A stretch of DNA of 64,000 nucleotides from Acanthamoeba castellanii str. Neff (taxonomy: Eukaryota > Discosea > Longamoebia > Acanthamoebidae), in assembly GCF_000313135.1 (NCBI RefSeq), contig NW_004457442.1:176917-240916 (forward strand). The letters run 5' to 3'. Shown in pieces: positions 1 through 9,342 of the stretch. Numbering within the stretch: the first letter of the stretch is position 1; every line of letters starts with the position of its first letter. The notes under the pieces were generated by a model that was not told where the DNA came from, did no database searches, and worked only from the letters and a program-made list of their open reading frames with translations. The position numbers were made by a program, and so were the translations under genes.

Positions 1-40
1 TGAGGTATGAGACTACTGTGCATCACACCTGCACTCACTA

Positions 41-451
41 ATGGCGTTCACTCTGCAGGGTTTTGACCTTGCCGTCCTTCCTTCCTGCGACGCGCTACGC
101 CGCAAGTTCACCGTCGCTCAGCTACGGGCAATTGCCCAAGCTTTTGGGCTCATCGATCAGGCTACCTTCCACACACGCAAGCAGCCCTACCTCCAACTCC
201 TCTGGCCGCTCATCCAGCGGGAACAGCGCCTCTACACCCCTGCTGCTTCCTCCCCACCTCTACCCCCTATTCCCTCACCCCCTTCCTCTCCGCCTCCCTC
301 CGCTGCTCTATCAATAGCGCACAGGCTGGCAGCACTCCATGCTCACTTGAAGGAGCAGCGGAAGAGGCAGAGCTGCAACAGACAAGCTGTCCTCACGCAT
401 CAGCCACCTGTCCAGAGACAGTCTGCAACTCGTTCACACTCTCATAAATAA
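41..451 (+). CDS. Hypothetical protein, weakly SAP-like N-terminus
   Basis: Open frame of 136 residues starting at ATG 41. Residues 8-58 (from LPSCDALRRKF through FTVAQLRAIAQAFGL to RKQPYLQLLW) resemble the two-helix pattern of SAP DNA-binding motifs, with a leucine-rich first helix, a G turn and a basic second helix; this is pattern recognition only. The second half is Pro/Ser-rich and low complexity, then basic. AATAAA-like sequence follows the stop (about 446-452). I do not recognise the family. It lies beside another unknown ORF (1086-1946) on the same strand, and both could belong to one lineage-specific repeat or to one spliced gene, but no phase-consistent join was found. Confidence 0.35.
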   Translation: MAFTLQGFDLAVLPSCDALRRKFTVAQLRAIAQAFGLIDQATFHTRKQPYLQLLWPLIQREQRLYTPAASSPPLPPIPSPPSSPPPSAALSIAHRLAALHAHLKEQRKRQSCNRQAVLTHQPPVQRQSATRSHSHK

Positions 452-639
452 ACTGCCAACTTGCTATCAAGTATGTAGTGTATAGGCTGTCGTAGGAGAG
501 GGAGGCGAAGACGTAGGGCGAGGCCTCGCAGCAGCCGTTGGCGAGCAAGAATCATGCTCCGGAAACGGCGGACCGAAGTTGGCCGGGGAAGATGAGGCTC
601 GTGTGACCACAAGAGTTGCACGGCCCACCTGTACCCTGC

Positions 640-1104
640 ATGACTAGTCGGGCGACAGCCTTTGGGTTGGTGAGCGCCCATCTAACTCTTCTAAAAGATG
701 GCGCGTACCAGCCACTGGGCCAGCGGATGAGTTCGGCACCACCGGACTTTGGCGCGGCGAGCGTCCAGATCGAACACGGCCGCACGAAAGCGCCCATCGC
801 GTGCGGTCACGGATAGCCCCACGCCACCGCGTACACGCTCTCCTCGTGCGCATCGTAGCTCTTGATCAGATACTCCTCCCTCCCTCTGCACCGCCCACAT
901 GTGAGCATGTCGTGTCGTGTGCGGTGGCGCGTGTAGTGTCGTGTGGTGTGGTGTGTACCAAAACTTGACGTAGCAGTCGTCACCGCCGGTGGGGATGAGG
1001 TAGAGCTTGTTCGGGTTGTAGTCCAGTGCTCGCACACCGACCTGATGTCTGTAAAAAGTCTGCAACCAACAGACACAAATAAACTGTGCTGGCCACGTTT
1101 CCAC
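640..1104 (-). pseudogene. EIPR1/TSSC1-like WD40 gene remnant
   Basis: Minus-strand frames contain VRALDYNPNKLYL, GGDDCYVKFW and then, across a GT..AG-like gap (about 953 to 880), IKSYDAHEESVYAVAWG. These match the order of WD repeats near the C-terminus of EIPR1/TSSC1, the EARP/GARP-interacting WD40 protein of endosomal retrieval. A WD repeat expected between the two pieces is missing. The obvious splice join creates a TGA, and the frame stops shortly after VAWG, continuing only in another frame. I infer a truncated, frameshifted copy. A real but unusually spliced short gene is less likely. Confidence 0.45.
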
Positions 1105-1946
1105 GGTTCCATGGTTGCTTCTCCTCCTTTTCTTCCTCTTCTCCTCCTGATCACCGCCAGTTGAAAGAACCCAACGCGTCTCTCGACTTGCTCTTTCGCT
1201 CCTGCTCCTCCCTCATCGCTCTACCCCGCATGCACAACCTTCGCGCACCACAGGAGCGGCATCGCTCCTGCATGCTCTCGGGCTTCACTGTCAGTGACGC
1301 TCGCGGCCTACCCCCTCCTCCACCGGTCCCGGAACCCCCGTCCATCCTCATTGCCGACCTCTGCCATGAGCGAGAGGTACTGGCAACCGACCTTCGAGCA
1401 GCACGCCTGCACCTCAAGCAGGCGCACGAGGCCCTCGGGCGCAGCATCGGCGCCTCAATCCTCGCCGAGATACGCCCCACCTACTCTCTCACACCACCCG
1501 ATCTTCACTTCGCCTGTGGTCAGCACTTCTTTGACACCTTCACCAAAGGCTGGACGACCTACTCTCCAGCACGCCTTCGCTGTGGATATGATTCGTACCG
1601 CCTCTGCACCTCTCTGCCGCTCTTTCTCACGCAGCTGCCGGGCTGGGATCTCAGTCGTCAGTTCTCTGACGACTGCGATAACCCAATCACCTACCGGCTG
1701 ACCGCCTCTCCAGCACATCCTATCTACGCTCTTTACTCTCCTCTGTTCGCCCGTATGTCTCTCAGCTTCCACTACCTCCCTGACCCTCTCCCTCCCCTCT
1801 TCATCCCCCGCTATCGCTCCGGTTCAACTCGCAAGCGCCTGCTTTTCTACTCTGCGCACGCTCCTCGCCCCAAGCGGCAACGGAGGCAGCAGCTCCTTCC
1901 TCCCCTCACACCCTCACCACTAGACACACTGCCCACACCACAATAA
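1086..1946 (+). CDS. Hypothetical protein, 286 residues or less
   Basis: Long open frame. The true start is uncertain: the first in-frame ATG is at 1086, but a later ATG such as 1230 may be used. The product has a Pro-rich stretch (about residues 75-85), a basic and leucine-rich middle with alternating hydrophobics, and a basic KRLLF...PKRQRRQ tail that could be a nuclear localisation signal. CAATAAAAA directly after the stop looks like a polyadenylation signal. No family recognised. It overlaps the 5' end of the degraded WD40 remnant on the other strand, which suggests insertion or rearrangement here. Confidence 0.4.
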   Translation: MLATFPRFHGCFSSFSSSSPPDHRQLKEPNASLDLLFRSCSSLIALPRMHNLRAPQERHRSCMLSGFTVSDARGLPPPPPVPEPPSILIADLCHEREVLATDLRAARLHLKQAHEALGRSIGASILAEIRPTYSLTPPDLHFACGQHFFDTFTKGWTTYSPARLRCGYDSYRLCTSLPLFLTQLPGWDLSRQFSDDCDNPITYRLTASPAHPIYALYSPLFARMSLSFHYLPDPLPPLFIPRYRSGSTRKRLLFYSAHAPRPKRQRRQQLLPPLTPSPLDTLPTPQ

Positions 1947-2182
1947 AAAGAACGTGTCCCGCACGCTCTAGTGCCTTGTCCACATTTTGTCCACCCATTT
2001 TTGTGTCTGCAGTTGTGCTCACTACGAGACATGGACCAGGGAGATCTCGGGGCGTACCGTTTACAAACTGCGGTGGCTTGGCACAGGGCACGCACATCGT
2101 GCCGGGCCAAGTGGCAAAAGATGGCCAGCAGTACTTCGTCGGGCAGCACCTGGCCCACCACCTTGCTCTCGCTGCCCCTCAT
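1906..2182 (-). CDS. F-box protein fragment
   Basis: The minus frame contains an N-terminal F-box core, LPDEVLLAIFCHLARHDV, followed by LCQATAVCKRY, close to the usual start of an F-box protein (SKP1-binding adaptor of SCF ubiquitin ligases). A start near 2164-2182 fits. A GTACG donor after VCKR and a CTGCAG acceptor about 50 bp on would continue the frame, but the following residues are Cys/Gly-rich and end within about 50 codons, where the unrelated ORF at 1086-1946 begins on the other strand. No substrate-recognition domain can be seen, so this is probably a truncated gene. Confidence 0.45.
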
Positions 2183-2380
2183 TTATTTTTTATCTATTGT
2201 TTTCAATCATTTTGAAATCGCTGGCCGGAAAATACCGGGCAGGAGAAGTCGGGTAAAATCGTGGCAAGGGCGTGGACAAACACGCAAGTCTGAGCTGGAG
2301 TGGCTGGGCAGATTGCGTGGCGAGAGATTTTTCTAGATAACAAAGAGATCGTAGAGGTCACACACGCGAGTAAGAGAGAA

Positions 2381-3390
2381 ATGATGGAATCCCGCTTTAG
2401 TGCCCCCATGCCTGCCGAGTACGGCCCGCGCACGCAACACGGCCGAGGATGGTCTCCCTACACCGACAATGGAGGGTAAGTACACATTTGCTGAAATTGA
2501 TCAACCGCACGCCAGATCGTCAACATCACAGTCCAAATAAAGCGCAGTGGCTGGATGTGAAGCTAATCGTGGGAATGCACACATTCAGCACCACCCTCGC
2601 CCTCCACGGTAAGGACTTTTGCGTGGTGGCCGCCGACACTCGCCTCAGCACGGGCTACTCCATCCATTCCAGGGAGGCGCGCAAGGTCCTCAAATTGTAC
2701 GTCCCCCCACCACACGATCCCAATCGCTACGATCAATGAGGCCTCGATGCGATCGCTCGCTCACTGGCATCCACGCCACCACCAGGACGGACAAGTGCGT
2801 CATCGCCACGGCGGGCATGCAAGCTGACCAGCTTGCGCTTCACAAGCTGCTGCAGACCCGCCTGCAGTGGTACGAGCACCAGCACAGGAAGCCCATGAGC
2901 ACTCCCGCCATCGCGCAGATGCTCGCCACCATCCTCTACAGCAAGCGCTTCTTCCCCTTCTACACCTTCAACGTGCTCGGCGGCGTCGACGACAACGGTG
3001 CCATTTCCCTATTTCTCCCTACGCGTCTGTGCCATCGCAATGACACTCACTGTGTGTGTCGTGCCGTGCCGTGTGCCGTGTCGGGTGTCATCAGGTGTTG
3101 GATGTGTGTACAGCTACGATGCCGTGGGTTCGTTCGAGCGTGTCAAGTACTCTTCGTCGGGTACCGGCAACCAGCTCGTGCAGCCTCTGCTCGACAACCA
3201 GATCGGATGGAAGGACCAGAGGGCGACCAAGACCAAGCCCGAGCTGAACGTGGAGGAGACGGTGGACTTTGTGCGGGACATCTTCACCTCGGCCGGCGAG
3301 AGGGACATCTACACGGGCGACTACGTGCTCATCGCCGTCATCGACAAGGACGGCGTCAAGGAGATGAAGTTTGATCTCAAGCAGGATTAA
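2381..3390 (+). CDS. PSMB1: 20S proteasome subunit beta type-1 (beta6)
   Basis: Structural, non-catalytic beta subunit of the 20S core particle. Four exons with consistent phase: 2381-2475, 2589-2696, 2786-2997 and 3095-3390, giving 236 residues. Recognisable pieces are [74 protein letters not shown] and [11 protein letters not shown], in the order and spacing of eukaryotic PSMB1. The active-site Thr at the mature N-terminus is absent, as expected for beta6. ATG 2381 is immediately followed by a second ATG at 2384, either of which could serve. Length is normal for the family (about 240). Confidence 0.95.
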
Positions 3391-3896
3391 GTTGACCTGT
3401 TCTTCCCTCTGTCTCTCCACCCAAACACCTATCAGCCAATTTAAAGATGTCGTTGACGAAGAACAACATGTTTATACAAATACAACTCCTGTTCTTCTAC
3501 ACTGCCTCATGCAGGTGGCACCCAACAAAGAATAATGTTGGTTGGGCAAGCTTCCCGTTCCCAGTTCGAGAAAGAAGAAGAGACATGAAGCAACCAAGAA
3601 GAAGAAGAACGTGTTGTATTGGAATGCGCGCTCTGCTCATCTTTATGAGGTGGACCACCCAAAATCTATCTGTAGTGTACACCTGAACCTTGTTGTGATC
3701 TTTCTCCTTTCTCTCTTCTTCAGCCTCCCGCCCCAGTAGGCTGGCTTCTTGCTGCTCTTGCTGCTGCTGTTGGTGTGGTTGTAGTGCTCTTCTCGGTCGA
3801 TTACGACGTCGTCGTTCCGCCGCCGGCCGCGACCATCCGCCTTCTTTCTTCGTCGTTGTTGATTCCTTCTTCTTCTCCTTCACTTCTTTTCTTAGC

Positions 3897-5136
3897 TCAC
3901 CTCTCCTCCGTCGAGGGAGCCGGAGAGGAAGACGGCGACGAAGAGATGACGGTCGGGTTGGCGGCAGTGGCGGGCGCGGGAGCGGCAGCGGACGAGTCCT
4001 GCTCCTTCTTGGGGCCGTCGTGGAGGCCGATGTCGCCCAGCTGCTGCTGCATCTCGGCGTACTTCTGCTGCGGGAAGGCCTGTTCGAGGGCCGACACGAC
4101 GAACGTGCGCAGGTACTTGAGCTGGTCCTTGACGAGCTGGTTCTCGGTGACGAGCACGTCGACCTTGGCCATGAGCGCGATGTTCTTGTTCGTCACCTCG
4201 GCCACCTTGTTCTCCAGGTCAGAGATGTACTGCTTCTGACGCTGTAGTGTGGAAGGAAGATAGAGATGTCAGAACACGCGGCTTCCGAAGAAAGAAGAAG
4301 GTCTTCTCTGTGCCGAACCTTACGGAAGAGCTGAGCGGCCTGCCTGTTCTTGACCAGGCGCTTCTGCCTCTTGTTGGTGGGCTCCTCGCCGCCGTAGTAG
4401 TCGTCTTCGCCCTGGTCGCCGCAGCCGCCGCTGGGCGGGGAGTCGACGTAGAGGGACTGCGACGACATGGAGAGCGAGGAGGAGGGGCGCATCGAGGCGC
4501 TGGTGGTGGGCTGGGGCGCGGGCGCCATCGGCATCAACGGGGCCTTGCCCTGCTGGGCCTGGGGCTGGGCCTGCTGCTGCTGCATGGGAAGCAGCTGCTG
4601 GACTTGGGCCTGCGCCTGCTGCTGCTGGGCCTGGGGCTGCCTGGCCTTGGCGGCAGCCTCGAGCTTCCTCTTGGCCGCCAGCTTGGGGTTCCTCCTCACG
4701 CCCGCACCCTGGCTCTGAGCCACTTGCATCAAAGGCGCCTGGGACTGCATGACTACAGTTTTTGTGTTCGGGGTAAGAATCGGTCGTCTACATTAGCCTA
4801 ACGATCATCCCCCGCTCCATCTAGAAAGCTAATTGGAAAGAAGTCGGAAAGAATTAAAATGATATGCGTACCATTGTCGCCCAAATGCTGGAGGGGGAGG
4901 CTAATGTCGATGGGGAAGTCAGGGTTGAGGAAGGGCGAGAAGAAATCCTCCGTGCCCAGACCAGCATCGAGGAACGACGTGGCCTCGAACGAATCGAGCG
5001 CGGAGAAGCCCTTGGGGGCGCCCACGCCTCGGGTCCCAGCCCCGAGCTGCTGGGGCGCGCCATACGAAAGGCCGGGGGCGGGCGAGTACGGGGCGGCGTT
5101 CATGAAATCGGCGGCAGATGGGATGTGGCGGTGCAT
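3897..5136 (-). CDS. bZIP transcription factor
   Basis: Three exons on the minus strand, 5136-4872, 4752-4319 and 4241-3897, give 347 residues. The first half is Pro/Ser/Gln-rich, with an acidic patch SPPSGGCGDQGEDDYYGGEE. The basic region NKRQKRLVKNRQAAQLFRK joins RQKQYISDL across the second intron. It is followed by heptads (L, V, I, V, V and L positions in LENKVAEV, NIALMAKV, VLVTENQL and VKDQLKYL) that form a zipper at about residues 237-280. The conserved N-x2-A-A-x2-F-R DNA-contact pattern is intact. The start is the ATG at 5136; the open frame extends upstream only from a GTG. Target genes cannot be inferred. A polyQ/Q-Ala rich stretch sits at about residues 125-160. Confidence 0.9.
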
Positions 5137-5335
5137 GATATGATATAGAGGAGGTGGCGGAGGCTGGGGCTCGCACACGGAGCTGTGTGGCTTATGAGTA
5201 GAGAAAGGAGAAGATAAGAAACATGGTCCTCGGCCTGGAAGTCATTCCCCCGCTGGCCCAGACTATCGAAATTTCGAAAACGTTTGTAGTTCTCGGCTAA
5301 GGCCCTGATTGGCGGGCGATAGCGAGTGGTGCGGG

Positions 5336-5881
5336 CTATTCCTTGATCCCACAAGAACTCGACATAGTCCAAGCCAAGTGAGTATGTGGATGCTTGGAGG
5401 TACTCGGACGAAGCTCTGGTGGGAAAATATGGTAAACTGCTCGATGCTGGTTGGCGCATTGTTGCACAACGGAGATGTGCGCCGATGGGAAGCGAATGTG
5501 CGGGCGAAAGGTTCTGGGTCGCCACCCAATGGCAAACCTCCCGTCTGCAATATCGACCACCAACAGAAGCGCCTGCTGGGATTCTCCCACGAACCCGCAC
5601 CTGGTGGTAGGGTTCACGCCTTCGCCATTGGTGGCCCATATTCTTATCGCCCGTTGCGTACATACCTCAGTTTACACACCAACCAGCAGTTCGTTGCACT
5701 CGGGGTACACCACCGGCCAGCGGCGCCCGAACACAGCTTTGATGCGGTGCTGGTGCGCTCGAGTAAGATCTCAAGTAGCCGAGTGAGGTCTGATGTTGCA
5801 GCCTCTTGTTGCTGGCCTTTAGATTCTCTGGTGGCTGTAGAGTACCACACCATCGGGATTGACCTCTTCACGATCGATCAT
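5336..5881 (-). pseudogene. Unresolved coding-like stretch
   Basis: One minus frame runs from ATG 5881 (start MIDREEVNPDGVVLYSHQ) through RIKAVFGRRWPVVYPECNELL and ALLLVVDIADGRFAIGWRPR to a stop at 5336. It is interrupted by three stops and offers no GT..AG introns that would remove all of them. Composition in the open pieces looks protein-like. I do not recognise a family. It could be a decayed gene, or a gene whose exons I have not solved; the plus-strand ORF at 5309-5956 is the alternative reading and looks less protein-like. Confidence 0.25.
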
Positions 5882-6049
5882 CACTGTCGCAGATCTGTGT
5901 CAGCGCTGGCCGGTCGAAGGTGCTGTGATTCTGGAGAGCAAGAGGGGGAGCGGTAGTAAGGCGAAAAGGACGATTGCTTGTGGACGCCTGGCCAGTGTTG
6001 CTTCTTTTGCCTGCTCTCACCTTTTTATTCTCACCCCCTGTGTTGTCAC

Positions 6050-6290
6050 TTATGACAAACCAGCTTGCTGACGCACAATGATCTGGATGGAGACAACAGT
6101 GTTTTTACGTAGCCCATCGTTCGTCACTGTTGAACCATGGCCACGCCAGGTGAAGTCGTGTGTTGCCATCAACACCTCCCCGTTGTAACAAGCACTTTGG
6201 ACCTTGCCGTGGTAGTTGCCCGCCAACACCAAATAAAGCCAATCCAAGTTTTTAGTTCCTTGTTTGAATTTCACTTCACCAACGGCCGCA
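6050..6290 (-). CDS. Unresolved minus-strand ORF, possible terminal exon
   Basis: The minus frame from about 6290 down to the stop at 6050 reads NLDWLYLVLAGNYHGKVQSA, then MATHDFTWRGHGSTVTNDG and a basic end. The balanced composition suggests real coding sequence, perhaps the last exon of a gene whose 5' part has been lost or lies under the ankyrin/F-box/Rab gene start at 6326 on the other strand. No family recognised. Together with the broken frame at 5336-5881 it may represent one decayed locus between 5.2 and 6.3 kb. Confidence 0.25.
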
Positions 6291-6325
6291 TGTGTAGGAG
6301 AGCAGCAAACAAGGAGACGCAAGTG

Positions 6326-9300
6326 ATGGAAGCGACGAGCGAGGCGAAGCTGCTTGAGGCCGTGCGGGCGGGTAATGTGCAGCACGTGCAAGAGCTGATC
6401 AAGTCGCACCCCGACGCAGTCAAAGCCGCCGACCCCCACGGCTGGTGCCCTCTTCCCCCCAGCAATCAATAAATCAATAAAAAAATAGAATCATTATAAT
6501 AATTGAAATTTGATGTTTTTTGTAATTATGAAATAAAAATTGGATTAATAAAGAAATAAAAATAAACAACAGGACGGCGTTGATGGTGGCCGTGGAGGGG
6601 CGGAACGAAGCGATGGTGAAGCTCTTGCTGGCCGCCGGTGCCGATCCGCACGGTGTGACGGAGAGCGACCGGATGAACGCCCTCCACGTACTCGCCGAAC
6701 AGGACCATCGCAACCCCGCTTGGCAAGACGTACCGCCACCCCGAACCCGCTCGCACGCACGCACATCACCGCATGCACCACCGCACACGACACGACACGC
6801 CACGCACTCAGTTGTGATGGTTCGTGCGCAACGTCAGACGAAGGGAGGAAAAGAGGGCGAGGACGCCTCGGTTGCGTATTCGCCCATCTTCGAGATGCTG
6901 GTCAAGGCCGGCGCCGATCCCAATGCAACCAACGCCATGGGCGAGGTGCGCCGCATTTGTCAGTCCTCGTGATGAGCGGCTCGAACTCACCCTGAGCGCG
7001 CTGTGTATCGTGTGCCTGGTACGTGTGTTGTCACGTGTGTCGTGGCGTGTGGTGTCACGTGTGTCGTGTTGTGTGCGAATGTGGACACAGGGGGTGCTGC
7101 ACCTGTTGTGCCTGCGTGGTCACACGGAGGCCGTGCGTTGGCTGCTTTCGCGTAAGTTGTTCAGCGACATCAACGCGACCAACGCGCACGGCGACACCGC
7201 CCTGCACTACGGTACACACCTTCTCTCCTCCGCCTCCCCCTCCCCGGCTGAGCCCGAAGAAGGACCCGTTCGCTGTCTGGCCTGACCCAAATGGAAATGG
7301 CACGGTACGGTCGGTAGCATCGAGGAAGGGCCACAGACAGATCGTAGACCTCTTGCTGGCCCACGGCGCGTCTCCCGCGCACCAAAGCGAGTTTGGAACC
7401 CCGCCCCAGGTACATGACCGACCCTCTTTGCCACCAAGCACAACGGTGGCCCTCACAACACAACACCACTCGACAGGTGGCCGGCGAGTTTCAGCAGAAG
7501 GACGTGGCGTCCCTCCTGAGCGGGCTGGCGCGCGATCAAGACGCCGTCGGCATCTGGTCTCTGCCTCCTGTACGCCCTCCTCCTCCTTGTCCTTCACTCG
7601 GGAGGCGGCAATCTCACTCGCGCGATCGGGCGCCACACACAGGAGGTCCTGGTGCACCTCCTGTCGTACCTGGGCACCGCAGAGGACCTGTGCGCCGTTT
7701 CCATGGTACGCCGTTTCCTTTCCATCGAAAGGCCTTCTTCGATCGAAGACCTGGTGCTCACCGTCACGTGACCCCACAACAACAACAACAACATCGCCGC
7801 ACGCAGGCATGCCGGGCGTTTGCGGTGGTGGGCAGGGACGAAAGCCTGTGGCGTCCGCTTGGCCACCCCTCCTGGGAACAGCACCACGCCCGCACGTACG
7901 TCATAGCACACACGCCCCACCCTTGTGTCGGCATATATTTTGTCTGAATGTGGATGGACGGCAGGGAGGAGGGCTGGAAGGGGGCCTACATGACCTGGCT
8001 CCGCGCTGCTGCCAAGCGATACAGGTACCCAAACCACCACCTGAACCCCACGAGCGCCCAACACGTCGGGTTGGGCGTTTCTAGCGCGCGACTTGACACG
8101 ACCATTGCAATGCCCGCTTTTGCGCGACACAGGAACAAGAACGCAAGTCGGTTCGTGCATGCGCCGGTGGCCCAGGAGGGTCAGCCAGCTCCGACCTACA
8201 GCTGCATCGTCAAGATCCTGCTGGCGGGCGATCAGTACGTGCAGTCGTGTGCGTGTGCGTGTGCGTGTGCGTGTGCGTGTGCTGACACGGAACGCTTTTT
8301 GTGGTGTCCAGCGGAGTGGGCAAATCGAGCCTTCTGCTGCGCTACGCGGACAACACGTTCTCCGATCAGCACATCTCCACCATCGGAGTCGACTTCAAGA
8401 TCCACATGTGCGACGTCAGCGGCGAGCTCATCAAGGTACCGCCCCCCCCCCCCAAGCTCCCGACGTCTCTTCGCTCTTCGCTCTTCATTTCCTGTCTCAC
8501 GCTCTTCCTCGTCGATGCGTCGGTCTGCAGGCCCAAATCTGGGTACGGCCTCTCCCTCTCTGTGCCATGCAAACCTGCGATTCCGCTCACTGACTTATGC
8601 GGAATGAATGGAATGTGCAGGACACGGCCGGACCCGAACGTTTCAGGACGATCACTGCGTCCTACTACCGGGGCGCCAACGCCATAGCCATCCCCTACGA
8701 CATCACCGACAGGGGGTCCTTCGAGGGCGTGTTCCGGTGGTGGGAGGAGAAGCAAAAGTGCGCCGACTCCCCTAACCTCTCGCCTGGGTGACCGCCCTTC
8801 TCACACTCACTTTGCGTGTGCGATCACAGGTACGCGCACGAAAATGCCGCGGTGATGCTGGTCGGCTGCAAGCGCGACCTCGCGGACCAGAGGGTGGTCA
8901 CCGAGGAAGAGGGACGGTACGACTCGGCCTTCGTCATCATCATCATTCCAATCATTTCTGTTAGTATCACTATCACTGTCATTCTTATGTTTGCGTGCGC
9001 GGGCTACTCATCAAAACGCGCACGACGCACGACGCACACACGACCGACAGGCTCAGGGCGGCGGAGCTGGGCGTGCTGTTCGCCGAATGCTCGGCCAAGA
9101 CGGGCGAGGGCGTGCGAAATGCGTTCGACCTGCTGGTGGAGCACGTCGCCGGCGGCTGGCGCACCGTGGGCGGAATGGAGACGCCCGCCTACGTCCCCGC
9201 CGAGGCCACGTTCGCCCTCTACTGCGGTCCCGCCGGCGCCGGCGCCGACGCCAGTCCGCTCCAGAAGGCCAAGAAGGAGGCCAAGTGCTGTCTTCAGTAG
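6326..9300 (+). CDS. Ankyrin / F-box / Rab-type GTPase fusion protein
   Basis: Fifteen exons with continuous phase: 6326-6444, 6573-6729, 6838-6945, 7091-7211, 7318-7409, 7477-7569, 7643-7705, 7807-7895, 7965-8024, 8133-8234, 8312-8435, 8531-8542, 8621-8757, 8830-8916 and 9051-9300. Predicted product 537 residues. Residues 1-200 hold ankyrin repeats ([55 protein letters not shown]). Residues 231-300 hold an F-box ([23 protein letters not shown]). Residues 315-537 hold a Rab1/8-like G domain with GDHGVGKSS (P-loop), [24 protein letters not shown] and ECSAK, ending in CCLQ, a prenylation box. The catalytic Gln of DTAGQ is Pro (residue 385) and the NKxD Asn is Cys (439), so hydrolysis and nucleotide binding may be altered. 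I infer a membrane-anchored SCF adaptor or a pseudo-GTPase. Two separate adjacent genes are possible, but the exon 9/10 phase joins them. Confidence 0.8.
8531..8542 (+). other. 12-nt micro-exon in the Rab domain
   Basis: GCCCAAATCTGG (A-Q-I-W) lies between a TGCAG acceptor and a GTACG donor and is needed to restore KAQIWDTAG, the invariant switch II strand of Rab proteins. It is phase 0 on both sides. Confidence 0.75.
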
Positions 9301-9342
9301 CAGTTGAGTCCGCTTGTGTGATACAACATATAAATCTACAAT

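Noticed and set aside
7055..7810. Minus-strand ORF of 251 codons
   Set aside because: Antisense to ankyrin/F-box exons, with low-complexity Val/Gly runs.
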